The translations under genes and the position numbers were made by a program. 64,000 nt of DNA, taken from the NCBI GenBank assembly GCA_019426215.1, contig CM033408.1, positions 29,367,953-29,431,952 of the forward strand. Direction: 5' to 3'. Below are positions 12,144 through 24,678 of this stretch, one piece after another (within the stretch, counting starts at the first letter, position 1; every line of letters begins with the position of its first letter). The notes under the pieces are model-generated. The model did no database searches. It was not told the DNA's origin and saw nothing but the letters and a program-made list of their open reading frames with translations. Origin of the DNA: Buddleja alternifolia (taxonomy: Eukaryota; Streptophyta; Magnoliopsida; Lamiales; Scrophulariaceae).

Positions 12144-15100
12144 AATGTGTTAATCAATATTAACAATATGTTTACTACATCTTCTTTAGAAGAATTATCT
12201 GAGTCCACCTCTGAAGGTAAGTTACATCTGGTCCCTATAGAAGATACGGAGCCTCTAAACGTAATTCATCGTAATTCAGATGATGACTTTGTCGTTAGAC
12301 GAAGAATCAAACTCAGAACCCCAACGCACGACTAGGAAGAGACGTGCAAAACAACATGCTCCTAAGACATAGACGAAACGAAGAAAAACATCTAATGTAC
12401 CGGAACATCAACCAAAAAGGGGGAAAAATGGTTGACTATATACAAATACGTGTTTCGATGAAGGTGTTGGGGAAGGCTGTATCAAAACTGACCGAACCTC
12501 AACAGGAATGGGTTAAAAAGTCTGATTCTTAGATTTCAAAATAACGGAGCTGCCTCACAAGCTCGGTTATAAGATTCTCAAGGCTTTAAATCCAGGAAAC
12601 TTTAGATTGACTCTGCCCGTAGGCAATATTGATATTAACGAACAAGATGTGGAGGAGGTTCTAGGCTTCCCACACGGTGAACGGCCTATAGACCTAACGG
12701 TCAAGAATAAAGAGAGGGTGGACCTATGGACAACGCAATTTGCGCTTGATAATTACAAACAATTTAAAGTTTCGCCTCAGATGATATTGAATGAATTGGA
12801 GAATGAGAATGAAGTAACAGACCAATTCAAGCTCAATTTCATTATGATTCTGTATAATTGCTTGATAGAGACTCTTGGAACGCCGTTTGTCAACAAGAAG
12901 ATACTGAACTTCAGAGGAGATCTTGATGAGTTGCCAAGATACAACTGGCTTAGACTTGTTTTGGACAGTTTGGCCAACACAAAAGCTTCATGGGAAGCGG
13001 ATCCGGCAATTCATATGTATACGGGACCTCTTCTTTTTCTAATTGTAAGTGTACATTACCTATTCTAATTTTGGTTGTGTACAAAAAAATGTGGTATTGT
13101 TCATTAAGTATACCAATTTGGTAATATGCTATGTATAATTTTTAATTTAATATTGTATTTTAAATGTGTGATGTATACTCCCACACTGTATACTGAATAT
13201 TATTGTATATGATCTATTGTATAATTGATTATAAATATACTGTATAATGTAGAATACTCTATTGTATATTGATTAATATGTTACTGTATAATGTAGTGTA
13301 ATATACTGTATACTAGTTGTTTTTAACTCTTTTTGTTTTCTGATAATGCAGATATTGTATGCTGACAGGGTAAACTACAAGGGCCATTTGACAGTCCAAC
13401 GATCAATCCCCACATGGCTTAATTGGACTGATGCTGCCCTACGGGAAAAAAATAACATGGAAATTAAAAAAGGATTTTTCGGGACGGGAGTAATCTCAAT
13501 GTCACAATGGATGATGAAGGTTGAGAAAGGCAAACATGTAGTTCATCAAATAGAAGATCCAAAACAACCCCCTGCCTCGCTAGAAACTCCGTCCCAACAA
13601 GCGGAGTCAATCAAAGAATGAAATATGGTTGAAGAGGTATACATATCTCTGTAAAACGCATACTGTACTTTTAAATATATGTTGTATATTAACATGTTGT
13701 ATACTTGAATTTTATGTATTGTATATTTGTTTATTATTTTTGTAATTCATTTTTTAATGTTTTGAAAATCATTAGCATACATTTACACTTAAAAAACAGT
13801 GCACATTCACTAATATTGTATTATACAATATGTACTTAATAATTATACATTAACCAATATATCACATTTGTGAGCTTTATACATTAACTACTAAAAATTG
13901 TTATGCATTGACTATAAAATAACCCATACAATAATCAATAATGTTGAACATTAATTATTTTTAAAATTCATGCAGGGGCTGCTGCAAAATTTGGAACGAG
14001 TTGTATTTGACCTCACCGACAATCAAGTACAATGCATATATGCAGTCATGTGTTTCCATACTCCCATCAAATCCAAGATTGAAACAAATTGAACAAATAG
14101 TGTTGAGTACTATTGGAGGATTGTACCGAGGACAACCCGGGGGGGGGGGGGGGGGGGAAAGACGAAACACTTGTTGAACCTGACACTGCGGATCCTCCTG
14201 AGAAACAAGAAAAACCTCTATCCCCCGAAAAAGGTGCATTCAATACTGAACAACCTATCCAACATGAAGAATCCACACCCGATACAACGATGAGTACTCC
14301 AATACAGACACGGCCAACTTCCGACTTACTGCCACAACAAACGCCGCCGAAAGTACAACACTCAAAAGAGGATGCAACATGTGAACCAGTGATACTCTCG
14401 ATGCCAAGTTTTGACTTGTTGATGCAGCAAACACTGCCGGGTAAAATGCAACGTACCGAATCAGATGATAATGTAATGGCTGAGGCGGTTTCAATCGCTA
14501 AACAATACGCTGATGATGACTCCATTGTCACAGAACAATTGCCTCAGCCGTCTTCAGATGTTACCATTAAACCGGCTGTTGTAGAGTTCATTGGAGAAAC
14601 AAGGAGATAGTTAAAACCAGCTCCAGACATGTGTTCTCCATACGTTCAATGGGTTGTGAAGATAAGCTCAAAGCAGGGCACAAATAAAAAAAGGCTGTGG
14701 GATTGGGTGAATCAAGTTACCGAGGACAAGTACATGTCATTTCTAAAATACAATTGTTCTATTTATATTCCTGTGAATTCTATATGTATACTGTATAATA
14801 ACTTAATATACACTGTATAATGTAATATTGATTGCTGTATATTACATTATTACATACTATATAATGAACAATAAACCTTTGTACAATAACTAATTACAAC
14901 TGTATAATGGTTTTTCAGAACTATTGTTTTCCAAAGTGGTGATATAATGGGTTATATTTGGGATGTAAAGACATTGTCTCAATGGAATGAGCTTTTATCT
15001 GGAGTTATTGACTTCTGGTCATACCTGTTGAACAATGGCGAGTCGACAAGAGCACCAACGTCACCGCTAAGATTTTTTTTAACGTGTCCGACACGGTAAA

Positions 15101-16267
15101 TTATACTTTTTTAATTTTTGTTAATACATACAATATAATGTTATGCTCGCTAACTAATTTTTTTTAAAAAATTGATAACAGGTTTTCTTCACGACAAACA
15201 AAGGAGCCAAAAATGCTGATACGATTCAGCAAATATTCGTGGAAAACATCAAAAATCGTCTGAACGTGTTTCCAAGAGTGAACATAACCGATGTTACGTT
15301 GGTAAGCTAACACCGTTAGTTTGTTATAATTATTGTATTTTATGTAAATTTATTAACACCACTTTCATCCCATCGATATATAGGCCGTCTTTCCTATTCT
15401 TCACGCTGGACACTACTACGTGATATGCTTTAATTTGAAACAACCAGCTATTGAGATCCTTGACAACAGCGCAACAGATGTGTCGTTCGAAAACAAATAC
15501 CAACATGTGCCATTCACTTTGGTAACGATTTATTTTTGATGTCAATATATCATTGTTAAATCTTTATTATCACACAATTAACTTTAAATTATACACTGAT
15601 GCACCATACAATTGTATACTAAAACACTGAATAATGATGTGATCATATACTGTTAATTGATATATTAGCATACTGAATAATGGTATAATAGAGGACTGTA
15701 TAATCATTAATTATACACTGTAAATTGAAACAAGAATATACTGTATAATGATATATTAATATACTGTATATTAATATATTTATACACCGTACCTTACATT
15801 TTTTAGTTTCTTTGTTTCAAAACAAAGAGACATGTTTATCAAGTTCCTGGATATGAATCATCCAGCTGGGCGAGCGTTGTCAACGGTAAAAATTGAAATG
15901 CTTCCAATGCCATGGCGTACACACAGAAACAGCTCGAATTGTGGTGTTTTTGTAATGCATCACATGGAGACTTACTTCGGTGGAGGATTAAAGAATTGGG
16001 ATCCAGAATTGGATACAGAAAACGTAATGATTTACACTTTTTTATTGTATGAATGAAAGTTTCTGAAAATCTTTATTTTCCTGTCTATCTAACTTTAATA
16101 TTTATATAATGCAGAAATCACAAGTTGCAAAACTCACTAGATTGAGGGGGCTTTATCTGGAAAAGATCCTTACTTGTGATCTGAACACACTCAAGGACGA
16201 CATCATCAGACGATCAAAGGAGTTGGAACATGAACAAGCCCAAAAGAAAAAAGGGAAGAAGGGTTAG
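12144..16267 (+). pseudogene. ULP1/C48-like cysteine protease gene of the MULE
   Basis: Multi-exon gene. 12535-13045 carries the N-terminal region common in plant ULP-like transposon proteins (DVEEVLGFPHGERP, then RYNWLRLVLDSL). It joins 13352-13620 across a GTAAGT...GCAG intron (LLFLI|ILYADRV). About 13978-14610 is a polar, disordered linker starting with a run of 19 G. The peptidase part spans about 14925-16023 in several exons. The candidate catalytic residues are His in HAGHYYVICFN (15405), Asp in EILDNS (15455) and Cys in NSSNCGVFVMHHMETY (15935-15975). The position six before Cys, usually Gln, is His. A Lys-rich tail ends at 16267. A frame break near 12525 and a stop at 14608 suggest decay, unless unseen introns remove them. 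The substrate, if any, may be SUMO or an unknown protein; this is not shown by the sequence. Confidence 0.8.
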
Positions 16268-16762
16268 ATATAAGCAACATGATGTGGTTACAACAGTTAG
16301 ATTGGGTGTTAATATTCTGGTTTTTTTAAATTCATTGTACAGTTTTTTTTTTATTAGTTATTAATTTTTGTTGCAATATAACTTTTAGTTGAGCAGTTTA
16401 AATATATAACGTTTGTTCATTGCACATATCCTGTTATTGTTCTGTTCATTGAGTTTGTCCTTAAGTGTTCATAACATATATATCACATAAATATGTTTAT
16501 TGTATAGAATAAAAAATACTCAATTAAAGTATATAATTAAACTGTTTAATAAAAAAAACACTAAAAAATATACAACATACATTATGGCATTTTTAACATA
16601 CACTGAATAACACTTCATTGAACGGTCGCTCATGTTTCAGTATACATTGAAAACTTGATTCATTATACATTGATTAACACTTCATTATACAGAGTATAAT
16701 CATATATTATACAGTGAATACTACTTCATTGTATAGTAACAAATGTGAAAAAGAAAACACTT

Positions 16763-19700
16763 CTATTTTTCTTTTGAGGGGCACGTTCTCGCATTATGCC
16801 CATCAACTTTTCTACATGTAGCACATTTTCTCTTCTTAGGAACATGCTTTGATATCTCCGCACTGCTCTTAATTCTTTTACCACACCCTTTAGTTCGGCT
16901 CAGTTGAGGATTTCTGATCCCGAGCTCGTTCTCAATTTGGGGTCCCACTAGTGTCTCGATAACAGCATTTTTGTTATTCTTAGTGTTATCATCCACACCG
17001 ACACTCAAATGAGACTTCATATCCACCAATTGATTTTTTATGTAGTCGAGTTTTTCTTTTTTAAAACCTGCAAGATTTAAACATGATGGAAAGTCAATCC
17101 AAATTTGACTCACATCATTTGTAGTCTTCTCAATCATCGCGCGATATTGTCTGACTTGGTTATTAATTATATCGGAAGCCATAATTTATGCATTTTTCTC
17201 CATCTATTCAGAACATACTCGGTAGGCAAATTGAGTATTCGACTTTAGTTGAATGCAAAGAAAATGTGTCTGCACAAAATACCCCGCCTCAAAAACAATC
17301 GGCAAGAACAGGCAACCTGATTGTTCTATACAACATGTTTTACCTATAACATAAATACAGTGAACAAAACTATAGCGTATATTAACTATAAGAATAATAT
17401 ACAACATATATAATAATAACATACAGTATAAAAAAGGATATACCTCATATAACTTTGATTCGTTGTCGGAGTCGAATACGATAAATAATTTCACACCATC
17501 AACAACATTTAGACTTTGAAGTATCACTTGATACGCAGACTTTTTGATCTCCACTTGTACATCGTAGAAAACAGCACGTGTATATACCTCTGAAGCATCC
17601 TCCTCTATCGGCATAGGGGTTTCGGTTGATGGCTTAGACATCAAAGACTCGTGATTTAATCTTGCATTCGTATTCCTTTACCTGTCTATAGCACTTTCAA
17701 ATCTACTATAGAATCAATGATTGTGTCACCCTTTACGTAGAATTGGTTAAAGAATGAATTAACTAACTCTGAAATCGAAGTAGTTCTCAATAACCCACCC
17801 ATCGAAACATCTCGATAATATGCAGATACCCATGAATGTCTGTTGTAGTAAATTTCAGAAAGCCAGTCAATATGGCTTAGCCCATACTTTGAAATAAGAG
17901 CATTCCAACCATCTTCAAACTCAAGTGGAGTGATGTCGTCATTATACACAAAATTATTCACCTTTCTCACTACTTCAGCATATTTACCTGTATGTGGTGA
18001 AATCTGGAGAAAAAACAATCAAATGAAAAACATATTATACAGCATAATACATAGTAATATACACTACCTAAAATAGCATTATACAGTCTCTTACAACACA
18101 TTATACAATATAGATTTGATATGCCTGCAAATTACGGTGATGTAACATTTGGTCTTTCAAAGGATGGGCCCACAGAAAAATGATGAAAGATAGCTCGAGA
18201 AAATGGTGGAAGGCTCGGATCAAGAAAGATAGCTCGAGGAAATAGGTGGAAGGCTCGGATAGCTCGAGAAGGGATAAGATTGGATAAAAATCAAATTGTA
18301 TCAAATCCTACCTAATGTCCCTCAAAGAAGGGGAGATGAATCATCATCTCCCCCAAAAAATGGAGAAGTGGCTGCCCACTCCTAGGAAAAAGGGGGGAGA
18401 GAATTCGGCCATTTAGGCCTATATATAGGAGAATTTCCATTCGTTGTAATTTTAGATGGACAATTCAAGAAAAGAAAAGTAGATTATTTCTATGTTCTTC
18501 ATTTTCTTTGGAGAAAAATAAAAGCATCAATAAAAGGAAATTTAAAGTTCTTCACTTGTCTATTTTCCATTAAAAGTTTGACATTCATTTCATAAAAATT
18601 ATTCGTCTTCCATGAACGTTGAATTTCTCATACATATACAAATAAAGTCGCGTTTTTAATTAGCACGACTTTCTTGGTGTAAAATCGAACCGCATCAAGA
18701 TTTAAAACTTATTAAAATGCACTGTACACTAAATACAATATCATACTACAATATGTTAGATACTATTATAACACATTAATATAAAATGTGACACACAATA
18801 TGGAATCAAAAAGAGTAAAAACACGCACCTTGGTTGGGAACTTCTTCATGATATGCCACACGCACAGACGATGCCTAGCATTTTTAAAAACACTAGGAAT
18901 AGCTTGTTTCATAGCAGGACATTGATCAGATACAATATAGATTGGTTCCCGTCCCATTGCACGTGTAAAAGCTTCAAAAATCCACGTGTACGACTCAATG
19001 TCTTCTTTTGCGATTAGAGAAGCACCAAAGGTAACTATTTTCTTGTGGTTATCTAAACCAGTAAAAGGAACAAACTTCATTTGATACCTGAAAAGAAATT
19101 ATAAGGGATTATACAGTTAATGAATGAATCATTATACAGTAACTGACAAGGTGTTATACAGCATATATTCTTATCCTATTGAAAAATATGTATTATACAT
19201 TAAAAAAATGCTTACCTGTTGGATCGAAATGTTGCATCGACCGAGCAAATATCACCAAACAGTTCAAAATTCCTTATTGCAATTGGATCAGCCCAAAACA
19301 ACTTACTCATACAACCGTCATCATCTGTGGCATAATCAAAAAAAAAATCCTTCACAAGCTTGCTTCATATTCATAAATTTCTTAACAATCATCTCCCCAT
19401 CGTTCTCACCGACATATTGCTTCACATCCCTTTTTGCGTTTTTGAAATCTGTAGAAGTCGACCCAACATTACTAAAACCACTTGCAATTTCCTTCAGAAA
19501 TGAATGTGATTTAACGGCGCCAACATTCACCTTTGATGCATTTAAGCAGAACATAATCTGGGACGGATCAATATTTCAATTAACTTTCAGAAACTGTTTC
19601 CCCTCGTCGGTCGCCAACTCGTGATTGTGCTGCTCAACAAAATTCTTTATAACATATCCTTCTGAAGTACTAAACCTCACTACAATCTTAGCGTTACAAT

Positions 19701-20339
19701 CACATCGACCAATCATACACTTCTTCTTCCTACCAACATCATCACAGTTTTTGTAAACACCGGAACGACTACATACATAATGTTTAGATATGACCGTACC
19801 ATCCTTGTGAGTTTTTTGGGAACACTTGCGTACATCAAAACCACATAACCGAGCATAGCTTTTGTAAAACTCAAATGCAAACTTCAAGCTTTCAAATGCC
19901 TTACCAATGGAGGGTTTAAACTCAGTAGCACACACTGGTTCCCAATATTTTGAACCACCCGGTGATGATATAGAATTAGACGACGAAGAAGATCCGACAC
20001 CTTGATTCTCAACATCATTATTGCTATACACTACTGATCCTGTTAATAATATACATTATAAGTCATCAGAATCAACTGTATACAGTAAATATAAGTTCTG
20101 AATACAATGATAATGTATAACATCATTATATGTACTGTATACAGTTTGATTATTTAGTCTATCATAAACGTATGATGAGTTAATAATGATACTGTATAAT
20201 ATCATTATATGTACTGTATATTAATGTATAAGATACTATATAATGTCATATAAGATGCTGTATAATGTATTCAACTTAATGCTGGAACGCATAAATCGAT
20301 GTGATGATGATTAACAATACCTAAAACCATCTCAGCCAT
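16763..20339 (-). pseudogene. FAR1/MULE-type transposase, broken
   Basis: A short first exon (20339-20321, MAEMVL) joins 20039-19217 across a clean GT...AG intron. That exon carries a FAR1-like zinc-binding domain (CGFDVRKCS, then GRCDCNAKI, EQHNHEL) and ends in DICSVDATFRSNR with the first catalytic Asp. Exon 19087-18829 has the second Asp in YIVSDQCPAM and the CVWHIMKKF motif. Exon 18003-17682 has the W..Y....W..AYYRD block. 17666-17443 follows (MSKPSTETPMPIEEDASEVY). The SWIM zinc finger (CSCRLFLRRGILCRH) is near 17300-17240. The C-terminus has a CCHC knuckle (CATCRKVDGHNARTC) close to 16763. Damage: in-frame TGA at about 19576, an extra base in an A10 run at 19338-19347, and a stop just after the SWIM motif. 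The protein would cut and join element ends in the nucleus. Confidence 0.87.
18117..18697. mobile_element. Solo LTR in a transposase intron, with target duplication
   Basis: Starts tgatatgcctgc and ends accgcatca, flanked by agatt on both sides (18112-18116, 18698-18702). It contains a TATA-like tatatatagg near 18421 and aataaaa signals near 18510. The 5' part holds imperfect tandem repeats built on gatagctcgag and ggtggaaggctcgg (18190-18275). It lies in the intron between transposase exons 18829-19087 and 17682-18003, so it interrupts no codon. Confidence 0.85.
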
Positions 20340-22544
20340 AAAACATGAAATCAAAACCTATTTATAAATGGATGATAAACCACGGAACTGAAGATGACGA
20401 TGAATTGACGATTATGATTAAATGATCTTGATGATGAATTAATCTGGGAAAAAGACTCGTATCAATGGAGAACTAATCGCACGATGAATTTGGATAAACA
20501 AAATGTATTGGTATGAAACGATCTTTGATCCGATCGAACTGAAATTGGATACACAGAATTGATTGGGATTAAACGAGCTGATCTAATCGAGCTGAAAATA
20601 GAAAGAAAATAATGAATTCGATTATGGCGCGTAAAAATGGGGATTTGATTTGATACTACATGTAAAATTGCATGTGTTTGTTATGATGTAATGACTAAAA
20701 TGCCCCTGACAGCATTAAAAAAAATTATAAAATCTAAAAAATGTGTCAAAATTAGACCTTAGGATCAAATGGTATCAATGGTGTGGATTGGGTCTTATAT
20801 TTTATCTAATGAATTGGGATGTATTTGATCCATACCCTATATATATATATATATATATCCTAGTTATTTCCATGAAATATTTATCAGTTTTCGACCTATA
20901 ATTGGCGCCATGACAACATTCATGCATGTACAGCATCTAATCTATCGAAACTATTCTAGCGCTTGATAGTTGCATCGTTTCTAAGAAGATTAGTATTCCG
21001 CAAGCTCATAAAATGACTCGATTTCAATATCAAGAACCCACTATAACAACAAACAAATACACACATATTTGGTGAGATCTAAATCTAAAACCTTGCAGCA
21101 AGTGATAGTAGATCAATAGTCATTTTGAATTGTTTATTCTAATATAGTCGTTTATTTTTTATTTCATAACACAAATAGATGTATATAATACATCTGTATA
21201 ATATAATATAAGATGGATATAAAATGGAATATAATACCCGTCGTGCTCAATAACGGTCTAAATCTTTAATGTTTTCAAGTCACCGTATTTTGGGAGTTTG
21301 GAATATTTCACTAGTCAAAAAAAAAGCACATCTCACATGTTATAAGACTTTGGAGAGCTAATTAAGGTTGGAGAAAAGGAGCACATCTCACATGTTCCCT
21401 AACTATCACCCTGTAAAAAAATTAATGAGTTCAAACTCAACATTGAATATTTTCCTAGTGTGTTGGTGGACCAGAGTGATCAAACTAGACTATATATCCG
21501 AGCTACTTGGACGAAAGGGCTAGATTATTTTTGTTGGGATAGTTATTATGAGTTTTACCCAATCCATCTTTAAATTATAAAGAAAAAGAAAAAGGAAAGG
21601 AAAAGAGAGCACTAGAATTCCAATCAAAAAACATACTTGATAGGGAAGAAGTTTTTTTTTTTTTTTTTTCCAGGCGTACTTGGAATTATTGTCGTGATTT
21701 CACAGCCTCACAGGACAAGATGATGAAGAAGATGTTGGCAATTATTTATGGGGCTCATTAATTCAGCGGCAGTGATAATAATAAATCAAGAGTAGTGGGG
21801 TACGCAACCAAATTTCCACATACGAACTTGGAATTCTTACGTTACTGCTAAATATTGAAGAAATAATAATATTTACGCAAATAATTGATATGGAAAAGTA
21901 TTTTTTTTTTTTATTAATCTGAGACATATTGATCCGGATTTAATTCATAAAAAGATCCTGAAAATTTATACTTTTTCTCAAAACAAACCTCATTGGCTTA
22001 TAAACTAAAATAATTTGTTTATTCCAAAATCTCAAATTTATTTTTTCGTTGCAGTCATATATAAAAGAAATTAATATGCAGAAAAACAGAATGTTAGTCA
22101 AGTTCTGTATATCACCATTATTCACAAGACTCAATTTAGACAGAGCAATCGGTCTATGCCCTGAAACTCAAGTTGTGACATTGTATTCATATACTTAAAA
22201 GACTATACTCTAGAATGTATTCTATGATTAATGTTAATTAAATTCCTCATAAGTTATTTTTGATGCATTTTCCAATTAATTAAGATATGCATATATAAAT
22301 TAAATTTTAATTGAGTATATAATGATAATTTTACTCCAAATATTATCATTGATTTACCACATTCCTTAATTTTGGAAAAAAGTATATGACATACGTTTTA
22401 TATTTATCACTAGTCACTACTATAACAAGGACATTACGGTAAACCACAGACAAGGAGTAGTGTGAAAAGTTGACTAGCATTGGCCATTTAAACATTCGTC
22501 GTTCTCCGTTTGTGAGTCTTAGTACAAGTCATATTCATTATATT

Positions 22545-22732
22545 GTCCAGCACAACTGATAGATAGTTGGGTTCTTTAAGCATTTGTCCAGGGTTCAATT
22601 CCTGGCGGTGTATATGAAAAAGACTTTGTTGGGAGAGGCAAAACTTATTTCGGTGATCTCTACGCCTCGAAGGGAAATAGTCACCGGCGTCCGGTTAGGG
22701 GAAACCCTGGTATATACCAAAAAAAAAAAAAA
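22545..22732 (+). mobile_element. tRNA-derived SINE in unit 1
   Basis: Has a pol III B-box-like gggttcaattcct near 22591, a body with acttatttcggtgatctcta, and a poly-A tail. The orthologous copies are at 29260-29444 and 48332-48530. Compared with unit 3, the first bases (ttaccaacaagg) are deleted here. Confidence 0.75.
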
Positions 22733-23091
22733 TTCGTTATATTAATATTCATCATGTACGTATATATTACGTACTAATATATCATACCTCTAAGTTGTGA
22801 AACTTTCCAATAATCGATCACTTTTTTTTTTTTGGACTGACCAATAATCACTCATTAAATATTACATTTTATAAATTTTGTATATCATATGCTTTGCGTA
22901 AGAAAATGATTTCCTTCCGTCTATTTCTTTTCCACATAATTAATCATTTTCCTCTGAGATTCCAAAGTATAGATTTTCTGTTCTAAATCAATATTTCATC
23001 TTATATTAATTCACCTATGACCTATGCATACCCATGTATAATTTCTTTTTCAAAAATATAAAATTAATATATATTATATATAGTTATACAC

Positions 23092-23920
23092 CTTCGTTTG
23101 GTTGGGGTTTATAGAGGTGATATATCCATTATCACTCTTAATTTCAGTTTGGTTCAACAAGCTCGACCCATGATACATAGTAGGCCCGGTTTTTTATCAC
23201 ATCTATTCTAGGATACTGGATTCCACCTAGTAGGTGGTATCCATTATATATCACGAGATTATATCCAAACCTCTTTAGACATGGTAATTACTAGTTTACC
23301 CCTGTAATAAAAAAAAATACATAACCTAGTTTCTTTGGTATTAAACCATTGTTCATGCAAAGTAAAATATATTTTTTATAATTCATCGATTTTGTTATGA
23401 TACTCGAGATGGATTTATTTTATTTATAAAACGTAGATAGAATTATTTTCCAATCATATTCTATGGTTAAGAATCAATTTTGAAAGATAAAATTGTGCTT
23501 ACCATGGGAAGATAATGAATATTTTTTAAAATTGATTTCTTCCTACAATGAAGCAAGAGGAAGTTTGAAGAATAAAAGGTTGAATTATATTTTATTTTCT
23601 AGATTTTTGAAAAGTGAGAATATGACTTTTGGTTGTATGTTGATTATGGTATTCCAAGTCTCTCTTGCCTTGCTGGTAAGTAAAAACAAATATGGGTAAT
23701 TTTGGTATTCCAAAAAATTAATAGGATATTTCAGGGTTTTTATATTGAATCCATTTTAATATAAAATGCTTACCAAACAATTTGAAAATAAATTCTTAGG
23801 ATATCAGTCTTATTTATCCATGCAACCAAACAGTTTTTCGCCAATGTATCCCTTCATTTCTACCATAACTATCAAGCATAATTTTATCACATTCAATCCT
23901 ATGCGGGCAACCAAACGAAG
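23092..23920. mobile_element. Terminal-inverted-repeat element in the PR-1 promoter, unit 1
   Basis: The outer ends cttcgtttggttg (23092) and caaccaaacgaag (ending 23920) are a perfect 13-bp inverted repeat. The old PR-1 copy has no such block between its conserved upstream segment and its TATA box, so this is an insertion of about 829 bp that ends about 70 bp before the TATA box. No transposase is encoded. Superfamily is not clear because no target duplication could be defined. Confidence 0.65.
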
Positions 23921-23989
23921 CCATTTGAAACGAAAATACTACACTGTCTTCAAATCCAAAATCTGAAACGAGACATTTCAAACCAGCTC

Positions 23990-23997
23990 TATAAATA
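23990..23997 (+). promoter_or_regulatory. TATA box of PR-1 unit 1
   Basis: TATAAATA, 43 bp before the ATG, in the context agctctataaatacacca. Confidence 0.75.
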
Positions 23998-24032
23998 CAC
24001 CAAGAATCCTATCCCAAATCCACAAAAACAAA

Positions 24033-24524
24033 ATGGATTCCTTTAACACTGCCCTCTTCATTTCTTCTTTAGTCTTATTCTCAACAATGGCTACTAAAGC
24101 TTTCTCCCAAACCCAAAACTCCCCACAAAACTTCCTCGACGCCCATAACAATGCACGAGCACAAGTTGGCGTGCAGCCCCTCGTCTGGAACGACACCGTT
24201 GCGAACTACGCCTTACAATATGCCAACCAACGCAGCGCAGATTGTAATTTGCAGCATTCTGGGGGGCCTTATGGGGAAAACCTAGCTGGGGGGTCCGGGG
24301 AATTATCTGCTGTGGATGCTGTGGGATTGTGGGTTGGTGAAAAGTCTTTTTATAACTATGATTCCAATTCTTGTGTTGGAGGAGAGTGTTTGCACTATAC
24401 TCAGGTTGTTTGGAAAGACTCGACTCGTTTGGGGTGCGCTCGGGTTCAGTGCAGTAGCGGTTCGATTTTCGTTATATGTAGTTATGATCCTCGGGGGAAT
24501 TACATTGGTCAACGTCCTTATTAG
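24033..24524 (+). CDS. PR1: Pathogenesis-related protein 1, unit 1
   Basis: Intronless, 163 residues. Signal peptide about 1-25 (cleavage likely near AFS|QTQ). The CAP fold cavity residues by family comparison would be His75 (LQHS), Glu82 (GENLA), Glu103 (WVGEKS) and His121 (HYTQVVW), all present. Six cysteines: 71, 114, 118, 135, 140, 149. The C-terminal [11 protein letters not shown] (153-163) matches the CAPE peptide pattern and is preceded by CSYD. This copy differs from unit 2 at residue 33 (Asn instead of Asp). The start is fixed by the conserved TATA box and the signal peptide. The expected role is a secreted, pathogen-inducible sterol-binding protein of the apoplast; expression is not visible in the sequence. 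Confidence 0.96.
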   Translation: MDSFNTALFISSLVLFSTMATKAFSQTQNSPQNFLDAHNNARAQVGVQPLVWNDTVANYALQYANQRSADCNLQHSGGPYGENLAGGSGELSAVDAVGLWVGEKSFYNYDSNSCVGGECLHYTQVVWKDSTRLGCARVQCSSGSIFVICSYDPRGNYIGQRPY

Positions 24525-24678
24525 AAACTTGAGATATCTTTATATATTAGATGTGTGACAATGAGGGATTATTATATTTGTGTTGTTATTATGGAAAAAT
24601 AGAAGATATATTAGTCTTCTGCTATATATATATGTTTATGATGGTTTAATAAAAGATGGAAACTTCTATGGTTATCAT

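Larger units (their letters stand above)
11266..20840. mobile_element. Large Mutator-like element with transposase and ULP-like gene
   Basis: The ends are inverted repeats: agggtcaagatctaatacat at 11268 pairs with the complement of 20750-20838 (agggtatggatcaaatacat), and similarity continues inward for roughly 150 bp. Both ends sit in (TA)n tracts, so the 8-11 bp target duplication cannot be defined exactly. It holds a plus-strand ULP1-like gene and a minus-strand FAR1-type transposase, transcribed toward each other. ULP-like proteases carried by Mutator-like elements are a known plant theme (Kaonashi-type ULP-like genes). Both genes show frame damage, so the element is probably no longer autonomous. 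Its last 450 bp recurs at 27079-27560 as part of a segmental duplication. Confidence 0.88.

Noticed and set aside
21940..22134. Conserved 64-codon minus-strand frame present in all three young units (also 28651-28845, 47724-47918)
   Set aside because: It is conserved only because the units are nearly identical; in the old copy at 1687-1869 the frame is not kept and the sequence has no signal or domain.
22545..22640. Functional tRNA gene
   Set aside because: The pol III boxes are degenerate, the cloverleaf cannot be completed, and the sequence continues into a SINE body with poly-A tail and flanking duplications.
24303..24558. Overlapping frames on both strands within the PR-1 genes
   Set aside because: They are shadows of the PR-1 coding frame, which has the signal peptide, CAP motifs and promoter.
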